From the NCBI GenBank assembly GCA_944323255.1, contig CALURU010000011.1, positions 1 through 64,000 of the forward strand: a stretch of DNA of 64,000 nucleotides, read 5' to 3'. The notes below the pieces were generated by a model, which was not told where the DNA came from, made no database searches, and worked only from the letters and a program-made list of their open reading frames with translations. Source of the stretch: Candidatus Gastranaerophilales bacterium (GTDB lineage Bacteria; Cyanobacteriota; Vampirovibrionia; Gastranaerophilales; Gastranaerophilaceae). Positions 1 through 5,987 of this stretch are shown here, one piece after another. Each line of letters begins with the position of its first letter. Position 1 is the stretch's first letter. Both the position numbers and the translations under genes were made by a program.

Positions 1-12
1 AAATAATCAAAT

Positions 13-80
13 TATCCGTACAGTTCAAATTTGGTGCGTATCTCACTGATAATATACAAATCTCAATCTATCCGTACAGT
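13..80. repeat. Paired TATCCGTACAGT repeats
   Basis: The 12-mer TATCCGTACAGT occurs exactly at 13-24 and again at 69-80, 56 bp apart. A weaker third copy (TAGCCGTACA) is at 181-190. The stretch from 1 to 310 holds no supported gene. It also contains a small perfect hairpin at 218-237 (8-bp arms GTTGGGCA/TGCCCAAC, loop AGTA) that recurs in other intergenic regions. The repeats could be protein-binding sites next to the tRNA-Ser gene; their function is unknown. Confidence 0.4.
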
Positions 81-310
81 CCAGAAAAAGTCCAGTTTTC
101 CAGTTTGATTTTTTTGGAACACTTAATTTTTCCGACCCGAAAACGCCCACACAAAGCCTACTTTACCAAAATAATCTATCTAGCCGTACAAATCAACCTG
201 GACAAAAAACTACAGTTGTTGGGCAAGTATGCCCAACTGACAGTTTATTATTAGTGTAACAAACTGGACGTTAAAGTATAGCTGTCAGGCAAAAAGTTAA
301 AATATAAAAA

Positions 311-397
311 CGGAGGGAGTGGGATTCGAACCCACGGTACAATTGCTTGCACACAGACTTTCGAGGTCCGCACCTTCAGCCGCTCGGACATCCCTCC
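311..397 (-). tRNA. tRNA-Ser (anticodon CGA)
   Basis: Read on the minus strand, 7-bp acceptor arms GGAGGGA/TCCCTCC close an 87-nt cloverleaf. It has a long variable arm typical of class II tRNAs, the T-loop GGTTCGAATCC and a discriminator G. The anticodon loop CTCGAAA gives CGA, reading the serine codon UCG. No CCA is encoded: the sequence after the discriminator is a run of T, which may aid termination. Confidence 0.95.
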
Positions 398-430
398 TTA
401 TGTATTAATCATAACACAATCAATACACAA

Positions 431-644
431 TAATCACTGCATAATAAAAAACTCTCGGAGATGGATTGTCTTGCTCGCCGGCGTTAAACGGGTCTACGTA
501 TGATTGCGGCAATACTTACGTATTTTGCAATCATAACTCCGCCCTCTGCCGGCTTGCGCTCGAACCACTAAAAGCCTGAAGGCTTGGTGGTTCTCATCCA
601 TCTACCATAATCAATGCATAATAAAAAACTCCCGGAGATGGATT
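431..644. repeat. 37-bp direct repeat carrying the tRNA-Gln 3' end
   Basis: The stretch 431-467 matches 608-644 at 35 of 37 positions. The right copy runs from the downstream flank into the 3' acceptor and T-arm of tRNA-Gln. The left copy is therefore a partial tRNA-3'-end duplicate that lacks the rest of the tRNA. Direct repeats of a tRNA 3' end are the usual scar of site-specific insertion or local duplication; no integrase is visible nearby. Confidence 0.75.
468..607. mobile_element. Structured non-coding insert between tRNA genes
   Basis: About 140 bp lie between the two tRNA-Gln 3' end copies and are rich in inverted repeats. They include TATGATTGC pairing with GCAATCATA, a nested hairpin built from AACCAC/GTGGTT and AGCCT/AGGCT around 560-592, and GCCGGC-containing ends. 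AGATGGAT at 459-466 and ATCCATCT at 596-603 form short terminal inverted repeats. No ORF of note is present. This looks like a miniature REP/MITE-like element; the family is not recognised. Confidence 0.45.
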
Positions 645-699
645 CGAACCACCGTTAAAAGAGTCAGAATCTTTCGTCCTGCCACTAGACGATCCGGGA
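629..699 (-). tRNA. tRNA-Gln (anticodon CTG)
   Basis: The minus strand folds into a 71-nt cloverleaf with acceptor arms TCCCGGA/TCCGGGA, T-loop GGTTCGAATCC and discriminator G. The anticodon stem AAAGA/TCTTT encloses the loop TTCTGAC, giving anticodon CTG (glutamine CAG). CCA is not encoded and a T-run follows. Its 3' portion is duplicated at 431-467. Confidence 0.95.
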
Positions 700-712
700 T
701 TGTTTTTTATTA

Positions 713-1225
713 TTACCAAATTTGCCAGAAACGTTTTTTACTTAAATCCTCTAATTGATTTTCATCTTTCTTTTGATAATCCACATTTGTATTACCAAAA
801 GTATAAGGATCGGATGCGTCCATAGCACCCTTATTAAACGTAAATGAACCTTTAGATTTATTTGTATGTCCTTTTTTGTCAGCTACGGGAGTTTCACCAT
901 TTGCAGGTTCTGCATTTACGGCAGGCGACTCATTACCTTCTATAGGAAGGGCTTCTTCTGACGGCTGCGAAATATTGTTACCATATTTTGCTGTAGGCTC
1001 ATTTGGATCGGTCTTTTGACCTTCCTTGAACATTACATTTGTTAAATCTTTTTGTGCCGGATTGTCATAATCTTCGATTTTTTGAAGAGTTTTTGCACCC
1101 GGATCTTTGCCTAAGAAGTGCAATCTGCCTAATTCATCAGTATATATTGTAGAATTTGCCTGCACCTGTGCCACAAAGCCCATCAACGCTATCAAACCTA
1201 ATGAAATTAACATTTTCTTTTGCAT
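713..1225 (-). CDS. Secreted hypothetical protein
   Basis: A 170-aa protein with a clear Sec signal peptide: Lys-rich start, a hydrophobic core and a likely cleavage site around residue 23 (VQA before NS). The mature part is polar, rich in Asn, Glu, Thr and Lys, and low in complexity between about residues 70 and 130, so it is probably largely disordered. The start at 1225 is preferred over an upstream in-frame ATG because an AAGGAGATGACAGT ribosome-binding site precedes it. The N-terminal mature motif (IYTDELGRLHFLGKDPG) could be a small fold, but no family is recognised. Probably periplasmic or envelope-associated. Confidence 0.7.
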   Translation of the reverse strand: MQKKMLISLGLIALMGFVAQVQANSTIYTDELGRLHFLGKDPGAKTLQKIEDYDNPAQKDLTNVMFKEGQKTDPNEPTAKYGNNISQPSEEALPIEGNESPAVNAEPANGETPVADKKGHTNKSKGSFTFNKGAMDASDPYTFGNTNVDYQKKDENQLEDLSKKRFWQIW

Positions 1226-1522
1226 ACTGTCATCTCCTTGAGCTATCAGTAATATTATTATAATACAAAACAATAAAAAAGAACAAGGGGGTATGTATTT
1301 TAATTAGTGAGTAATGAGTAGTGAATGGTGAGTAGAAGACAAAAACTCTTTTTTGGAGGGTGAAGAGTGAGGTGTGAAGGGGGAAGAGGTGCGCCGCATT
1401 TTTTCTTCGCAAGGATATTAAGTTTGTAATAATTCTATTCACTATTCACTACTCACTACTCACTAAATAACTACTCACTAGAAAATCATAGCCCAAACGC
1501 TGCATGACATTAACTTAACTTG
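1226..1522. repeat. Intergenic repeat cluster with an inverted GTGAGTA/TACTCAC pair
   Basis: This gene-free stretch holds a GTGAGTA-type repeat at 1305-1335 and its inverse (TTCACTACTCACTACTCACT type) at 1437-1480. Between them lies a purine-rich block (GGGTGAAGAGTGAGG type). The same words recur near 10020, 18680, 31142 (inside murD), 40600 and 47640. The two copies could pair as a long stem. I see no promoter or small gene here that I would defend. Confidence 0.6.
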
Positions 1523-1954
1523 CTACTTAACTTTTATATCATTTGTAATATCCTTACCCCCGTATAGCATAACGCTTTTCGCAAAAACGTAATCATAATG
1601 ATCCTGCTGCGCTTTTTTTGCAATCTCATCTTTTATACTCTTTTCAATTGCATTTAGTCTTGCGCTGTAATCTTTCTCCAACGCTGCTTTTTTAGTATTA
1701 AACTCATTTGTATATTTTTCTTCTAGCTGCAAAATCTTTGCACTGTCAGTTGTGTTTGAAATCTCACCTCTTGCATTAACAACTATCTTATTTAACTCTT
1801 CCATTTTCTTTTCATGTTCTTGTTTCAATTGCTTTACCTGTCCTGAATTACTTACAATCTTCTGCAAATCCACCACCGCAATATTATCAGCTGCCCATAC
1901 ACCGTTCATTGTCATAAAAACCCCCATTGCCAAAACTAATAAACTTTTTTTCAT
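1523..1954 (-). CDS. OmpH/Skp-family periplasmic chaperone
   Basis: This 143-aa protein has a signal peptide (cleavage near WAA-DN, residue 21-22), a short beta-strand motif (IAVVDLQKIVSNS) and a long charged coiled coil from about residue 38 to 115. It ends in a compact region containing VMLYGGKDITNDI. That layout and the closing GGKDIT motif are typical of OmpH/Skp proteins, which form trimeric tentacles that hold unfolded outer-membrane proteins in the periplasm. The presence of this family supports a diderm envelope. It faces the possible outer-membrane protein gene at 2076 divergently. Confidence 0.8.
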   Translation of the reverse strand: MKKSLLVLAMGVFMTMNGVWAADNIAVVDLQKIVSNSGQVKQLKQEHEKKMEELNKIVVNARGEISNTTDSAKILQLEEKYTNEFNTKKAALEKDYSARLNAIEKSIKDEIAKKAQQDHYDYVFAKSVMLYGGKDITNDIKVK

Positions 1955-2040
1955 ATATAATTCTCCTATCTATAAAACTCTCATATAATTTATCGTTTAA
2001 ATTTTTATAAAAAAATATTCTCCTGTCGGGTAAAAAATAA

Positions 2041-2069
2041 TTGAAAACAATATTTATTTAATTTAAAAT
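2041..2069 (+). promoter_or_regulatory. Sigma70-type promoter, apparently leaderless
   Basis: TTGAAA (2041-2046), a 17-bp spacer and TAAAAT (2064-2069) form a near-consensus promoter. Counting seven bases on from the -10 element puts transcription at 2076, the A of the next gene's ATG. There is no Shine-Dalgarno sequence. Confidence 0.6.
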
Positions 2070-2075
2070 ATAGCT

Positions 2076-2795
2076 ATGCGCAAATTATTATTAGTCATAG
2101 CCTTAATGTTTGTAAATTTCATGCCGGCTTTTTCCGAAGAAGAAGAGGTAAAACCGGTTGTAGAAACTTACAAGCTGCAGGGTCAGGTTGAATATGACGA
2201 CAATCCGGTTGAAACAATTTATCTTGATGATGATATCGAAAAACCACAGGTAAACATACCCCAGCGCTCTGTTACAATACCGGTAAAAATTCTGAATATC
2301 ACATCAAATACAAACACGCCCAGGAGCGCCCTCTCAAGGGCGGCAATAACAAGGAATAATTTGAAGGACATTCTCCCGCTTAGCGGAACTTTGTCTGAAA
2401 GTTTTAAAGGAATTACATATGGAACTCTCTGGGGTGAAGAGCTTTCTTTATCCCAAATGGAATCGTCAACCGGCGTTTTTTTAAGATATGATGCTCCTAA
2501 ATACTTTTCTCTGGACACAAAATTCAAACAAGCTGCCACACAGGATATTGGTACACAATACGGAACAGTTTGTGTAACTCCTGAATGGCATATTACGGAT
2601 AAACTTACGCTTAAAGACAGCTTTACAAACTATGTTAATGCCCCAAAAAATAAAAATGAAATAACCCTTGTTTATAGCCCTGCACTGAAAAAATATGCCG
2701 AATCTCTAAAGTTTGAACTTGGAGTTGCGCAGTCTTATTATGCCAACGGAGGCAGAAGCTCTGCTGTAAGTTTTACTACCGGTTTTAAGTTGTAA
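2076..2795 (+). CDS. Signal-peptide protein, possible outer-membrane beta-barrel
   Basis: A 239-aa protein beginning with a Sec signal peptide (cleavage near FS-EEEE, residue 20). An acidic, Pro/Val-rich linker to about residue 80 follows. The C-terminal 120 residues show alternating polar/hydrophobic stretches (FLRYDAPKYFSLDTKFKQ, ITLVYSP, VSFTTGFKL) that look like amphipathic beta-strands. The alternation and the aromatic/hydrophobic last strand suggest a small outer-membrane barrel; this is inference only. No ribosome-binding site is present and the gene seems to be read from a leaderless promoter. The FtsB-like gene follows after 29 bp. Confidence 0.6.
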   Translation: MRKLLLVIALMFVNFMPAFSEEEEVKPVVETYKLQGQVEYDDNPVETIYLDDDIEKPQVNIPQRSVTIPVKILNITSNTNTPRSALSRAAITRNNLKDILPLSGTLSESFKGITYGTLWGEELSLSQMESSTGVFLRYDAPKYFSLDTKFKQAATQDIGTQYGTVCVTPEWHITDKLTLKDSFTNYVNAPKNKNEITLVYSPALKKYAESLKFELGVAQSYYANGGRSSAVSFTTGFKL

Positions 2796-2824
2796 TTCAT
2801 TAGAAATTTTTATATAATTAACTT

Positions 2825-3256
2825 ATGAGATTCAAACAGGAGCAAAAACGACAGGTTAAAGTTGTAAACACAGATAAAAAGAAGCAGGATGAAAAGAAAG
2901 TCCGAAAAACTTCACCCTCTAACGGGTTTTATTACTCTTTTCTTACAATAATACTGCTCCTATGTCTTATTCAAATTACCATAAGCGCAGTCTTAAATAT
3001 CTCAAAAATTGTTTCGTATAAAGCAAAAATTGTCCAAATTACTAAAACAAGAAATGCTGCAAAAGCTTTGAACGAACAATTGCAGGATAACATCAAGAAT
3101 TTTTCAAATGTTACCGGTCTGGAGGCTATTGCCAGAAATAACCTGAAAATGTCAAGCGAAGATGAGGTTCTGGTAATTATCAATACAAAACCGGAAGAAG
3201 AAAAAACTCAAAAGGACGCAGTTTCAAAACTGATGAAATTAACAAAACATGATTAA
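2825..3256 (+). CDS. FtsB/DivIC-like septum formation protein
   Basis: The 143-aa protein has a basic cytoplasmic N-terminus of about 35 residues, one transmembrane helix (about 38-60) and an extracytoplasmic coiled coil (about 65-95). A short motif then resembles the FtsB/DivIC region after the coiled coil (GLEAIARNNLKMSSEDEVLVII). Proteins of this family bridge FtsL and FtsQ in the divisome and help activate septal peptidoglycan synthesis. The gene overlaps the next TPR gene by 8 bp, implying translational coupling. It is remote from the murD-ftsW-murG group at 28-32 kb. Confidence 0.75.
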   Translation: MRFKQEQKRQVKVVNTDKKKQDEKKVRKTSPSNGFYYSFLTIILLLCLIQITISAVLNISKIVSYKAKIVQITKTRNAAKALNEQLQDNIKNFSNVTGLEAIARNNLKMSSEDEVLVIINTKPEEEKTQKDAVSKLMKLTKHD

Positions 3257-4286
3257 AAATTTATTACAAGAGGGCTTTACCTTAAAAAACAGAGGTCATT
3301 ACAAACACGCTATTGAAGTTTTCTACAAAGCACTTGAAGAAGACAACAACAGTACAGAGCTTTTGCTTGAAATTGCTGATTTGTACTACAAAATGCAAAA
3401 CGAAGAGAAAGCCCTGAATTATATTGAGCAAGTTTTGAATAAAAATCCGGAACACATTGAGGCTCTGCAATTACTGGAAAAAATATTTATTGACAAAAAT
3501 GCGTATGCAGAAGCCGAACAAACCGCTAAAAACATTTATTGCATTTCACACAATATAAATGACCTTGTAAAAATATTTCAATTACTCAACTTGCAGGGTA
3601 AATATGATGAAATCTTTGAATACCATGTAGAAAATCCAAACGGCTTTATATATTTGGAGCAGGCAAAGGCGCTTTATTATAAAAAAGAACTCGAAAAATC
3701 AGAAGAAATTTTGCACAAAGCTCTGGAGATCAGTCCGGATAATCAAGATATTCTTCTTATGTTGGGTCAGGTTTATTATGCACAGAACAAAAAAGACCAT
3801 TGCGTAGAGCTTCTTACACGTCTTAGCCGGGACAATGAAAACCCTGAATTATTAAACTTTTGCGGGGCAGTTGAAAGTTATCAAAATAATTTTAAAGCAG
3901 CAAAGGATTATGTACTAAGAGCAATAAAACTTGATCCGAAAAATGATGAGTACTATTTTAATCTTGCAAATATTTATTTTAAACAGGGCGATACAGTATA
4001 TGCAAAACAATATTATAACCACGCAATATCACTAAAGCCTGAAAATAGAAATTATCATTTTGCGCTTGCAAATTTATACTATTCCGAAAAACATTACAAA
4101 AGGGCTCTTGAAGAACTTCAGGAGGATTTTTTCGAAGCCAATCTTCTGAAAGCTATTATCCTTTATGATACCGGATATCTTGCACTTGCAAGAAAAGAAT
4201 TAAACCAACTGGCAAAAGATCAACCGCAAAATCCGATTCTTATGGACTATCAAGCAAAAATAAACAATGAACTTGGGATTAATTAA
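3249..4286 (+). CDS. TPR-repeat protein
   Basis: The 345-aa product is built almost entirely of tetratricopeptide repeats: an N-terminal pair (about 1-75), then further repeats at about 150-180 and 195-300. Conserved TPR positions are visible in motifs such as AIEVFYKALE, ALNYIEQVLNKNPEH and AKQYYNHAISLKPEN. There is no signal peptide or membrane helix, so it is probably cytoplasmic and acts as a protein-protein scaffold. Its 8-bp overlap with the FtsB-like gene suggests a common operon and perhaps a role near the division machinery, but the sequence does not show a partner. Confidence 0.85.
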   Translation: MIKNLLQEGFTLKNRGHYKHAIEVFYKALEEDNNSTELLLEIADLYYKMQNEEKALNYIEQVLNKNPEHIEALQLLEKIFIDKNAYAEAEQTAKNIYCISHNINDLVKIFQLLNLQGKYDEIFEYHVENPNGFIYLEQAKALYYKKELEKSEEILHKALEISPDNQDILLMLGQVYYAQNKKDHCVELLTRLSRDNENPELLNFCGAVESYQNNFKAAKDYVLRAIKLDPKNDEYYFNLANIYFKQGDTVYAKQYYNHAISLKPENRNYHFALANLYYSEKHYKRALEELQEDFFEANLLKAIILYDTGYLALARKELNQLAKDQPQNPILMDYQAKINNELGIN

Positions 4287-4418
4287 GCCCGAAATTCAGA
4301 TTTAAAAACCTTTTTGAACGAAAGTTAATTTTTAGTTAAGAAATCAATGTTCTTTGTAAAACAGAGTAATAATATAAGTGTTGAAAGTAACAGATATGAA
4401 ATATGAAAGGAGAACATC

Positions 4419-4874
4419 ATGAAATTCTTAATTAAAAAATCACCGGACGGGTTTATTAAATCAGTAAATGATGAAATCAGTTCTATTCTAAACAGAAACT
4501 TTGACAGCTTTTTTCCTGAATACATTTATAATGAAGAAATAGATAAACTGGCAATGCCTGTTGAATTACACGAAAAAGATACAGAATATACGGTAAAAGC
4601 AGAGCTTCCTGGCGTTAAGAAAGAAGATCTTGATATTGATATCGACAAAAACCACATTACAATTAACGCTAAGAAAGAAGAAGAGAACAAGGAAGACACA
4701 AAAGGTTATAGAAAATCAGAATTCAGATACGGCGAATTCTCAAGAACCGTTTACTTCCCTCAGGAAATCGATGTTGAAAAAACAACCGCTAAGTTGGAAC
4801 ACGGTATTTTGCACATAGACGCTCCGAAACTCGCTGCTGAAAAAGGCGATATAAAGAAATTAACTGTTCAATAA
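4419..4874 (+). CDS. Hsp20/alpha-crystallin small heat-shock protein
   Basis: This 151-aa protein has a short N-terminal region and a complete alpha-crystallin domain (about 45-140). Diagnostic motifs are YTVKAELPGVKKEDLDI, FSRTVYFPQEIDVEKTTAKLEHGILHI and a terminal LTVQ. Such proteins form oligomers that bind unfolding proteins independently of ATP. The start is fixed by a strong GAAAGGAGAACATC ribosome-binding site. A strong symmetrical terminator follows immediately, so the gene is probably monocistronic. I saw no CIRCE element upstream. Confidence 0.95.
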   Translation: MKFLIKKSPDGFIKSVNDEISSILNRNFDSFFPEYIYNEEIDKLAMPVELHEKDTEYTVKAELPGVKKEDLDIDIDKNHITINAKKEEENKEDTKGYRKSEFRYGEFSRTVYFPQEIDVEKTTAKLEHGILHIDAPKLAAEKGDIKKLTVQ

Positions 4875-4882
4875 TTAATATG

Positions 4883-4915
4883 AAGTGCGGGCGCTCAGAA
4901 TGAGCGCCCGCACTT
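4883..4915. terminator. Bidirectional terminator between hsp20 and hxlR-type gene
   Basis: A perfect 15-bp stem (4883-4897 with 4901-4915) with a GAA loop is GC-rich in the middle and ends in AA/TT tracts. It can stop the + strand Hsp20 transcript and the minus-strand regulator transcript, which converge here. Confidence 0.85.
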
Positions 4916-4921
4916 TTATGT

Positions 4922-5245
4922 TTATTGTGCAAGACTCCTGTAATATTCACCCCACTTTGCCATCTCCTGCAAGACAGGATTCAATGACATTCCAAGTTCG
5001 CTCAAAGAGTATTCGACTCTTGGCGGAACTTCCGGATAAATTTTACGTTCGACAAGCCCGTTACCTTCCAGTTCACGCAAATTATCGGTCAGAACTTTTT
5101 GTGAGCAGCCGACGCTTCTTTGCAGTTCGCCAAATCGCTTTGTCCCTCCGAGTAAATCACGGATTATTAAAATTTTCCACTTATTTCCGATTAGTTTAAG
5201 CAATATTGCTACCGGACATAACGGCAAATTATTTTTGTCTATCAT
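4922..5245 (-). CDS. HxlR-family transcriptional regulator
   Basis: At 107 aa it has the size and motifs of HxlR winged-helix regulators: CPVAILLKLIGNKWKILIIRDLL at about 10-32, KRFGELQRSVGCSQKVLTDNLRELE (recognition helix, about 36-60), and VEYSLSELGMSL in the wing. The first Cys (residue 10) is in the position where many family members sense electrophiles, quinones or oxidants. A second Cys (about 46) lies in the recognition region. It is divergent from a cupin gene, which is the obvious candidate target; regulators of this family usually bind the shared intergenic region. Confidence 0.9.
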   Translation of the reverse strand: MIDKNNLPLCPVAILLKLIGNKWKILIIRDLLGGTKRFGELQRSVGCSQKVLTDNLRELEGNGLVERKIYPEVPPRVEYSLSELGMSLNPVLQEMAKWGEYYRSLAQ

Positions 5246-5358
5246 TCAATAATACTCCAATAGTTACTTTTTTAATACTACATTACTAAATAGTGCCTAC
5301 TTTACTTTATCTCTGTTACATTTTAACATAACAATATGGAAAAAGAAAGGAGCTTGAT

Positions 5359-5781
5359 ATGCAAGAAATTATTGTTAAAAATTACAACGAGATAAAAGGA
5401 GAAATTCAAGGTGCGGATAATAATACATTTACGGTTAAACCAATTGCAGCAGGAAAATGCAACGCAAATTTTGTAGAACTTGAACCGGGAAATACAGCTT
5501 ACGGATACCATTGGCACGAAGAAAACGAAGAAGTTTTTTATATAATCTCGGGCGAAGCAAGCGTTAAGACTGTAGACGGCAATATCAGACTTAAAGCCGG
5601 TGATGCAATTTATTTCCCTTCAAACGAAAAAGGTTCGCATGTTATTTCCAATCCTTCAAAGACAGAAAAGCTTGTATATTTAGATTTTGGGACTGCAAAT
5701 CTTCCTGATATCGTTCACTTTACGGGAACAAATGCAGGCTGGGCAGTTACAAAAAACGGGATTCACAACTTGGAGTTTTAG
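5359..5781 (+). CDS. Single-domain cupin protein
   Basis: This 140-aa protein is a small beta-barrel cupin. Motif 1 is seen at GYHWHEENEEVFYIISGEASV (about 49-69), with the His/His/Glu metal ligands, and motif 2 follows around GDAIYFPSNEKGSHVISN (about 79-96), with the last His. It probably binds a divalent metal and may act as an isomerase, dioxygenase or sugar-binding protein; the substrate cannot be read from the sequence. The start follows GAAAGGAGCTTGAT. The HxlR gene is transcribed divergently and probably controls it. Confidence 0.85.
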   Translation: MQEIIVKNYNEIKGEIQGADNNTFTVKPIAAGKCNANFVELEPGNTAYGYHWHEENEEVFYIISGEASVKTVDGNIRLKAGDAIYFPSNEKGSHVISNPSKTEKLVYLDFGTANLPDIVHFTGTNAGWAVTKNGIHNLEF

Positions 5782-5852
5782 CAGAAGGCATGATTGCGAT
5801 ATTAAGAGGAATCGGCGCATTAAGCTGCTAAGTTATTTCAAATATTGGTATT

Positions 5853-5886
5853 GGGGCGAAATTTACCGAACGGTAAATTTCGCCCC
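5853..5886 (+). terminator. Perfect 16-bp hairpin containing ACCGaaCGGT, terminator-like
   Basis: Positions 5853-5868 pair perfectly with 5871-5886 around a two-base AA spacer, and a short T-run (5890-5894) follows, as in an intrinsic terminator for the cupin gene. The core TTTACCGAACGGTAAA is also a dyad of the type bound by TetR-family repressors, and a second related dyad lies 23 bp further on. Confidence 0.65.
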
Positions 5887-5908
5887 CGATTTTTGTCCAA
5901 TCATACTA

Positions 5909-5930
5909 AATTTTACCGGACGGTAAAATT
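5909..5930. promoter_or_regulatory. Palindrome AATTTTACCG-ga-CGGTAAAATT, operator-like
   Basis: A perfect 10-bp dyad with a 2-bp centre lies 57 bp upstream of the 744-aa orphan gene. It shares TTTACCGnnCGGTAAA with the hairpin at 5853-5886 but has no T-run and a weaker stem, so an operator is more likely than a terminator. No TetR-type gene is in the window. Confidence 0.45.
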
Positions 5931-5987
5931 ATGGCACATACTAGCAAATTTTTTTTTCTTGTGTTTTGCTATTAATCGGAGGAAAAC

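Noticed and set aside
468-607. Possible CRISPR-like or tRNA-like array between the tRNA genes
   Set aside because: Only one insert and one repeated unit; no regular spacers and no third cloverleaf.
1230-1442. 70-codon minus-strand reading frame with THYSL-type peptide
   Set aside because: It is the translation of the GTGAGTA repeat and purine block, overlaps the secreted-protein promoter region, and lacks protein-like character.
5246-5358. HxlR operator between the divergent regulator and cupin genes
   Set aside because: TAGTTACT and similar words are present, but no clear symmetrical pair could be defended.
5778-5832. Short frame after the cupin stop reading LAEGMIAILRGIGALSC
   Set aside because: It could be the tail of a lost gene, but it is too short to assign and may be chance.
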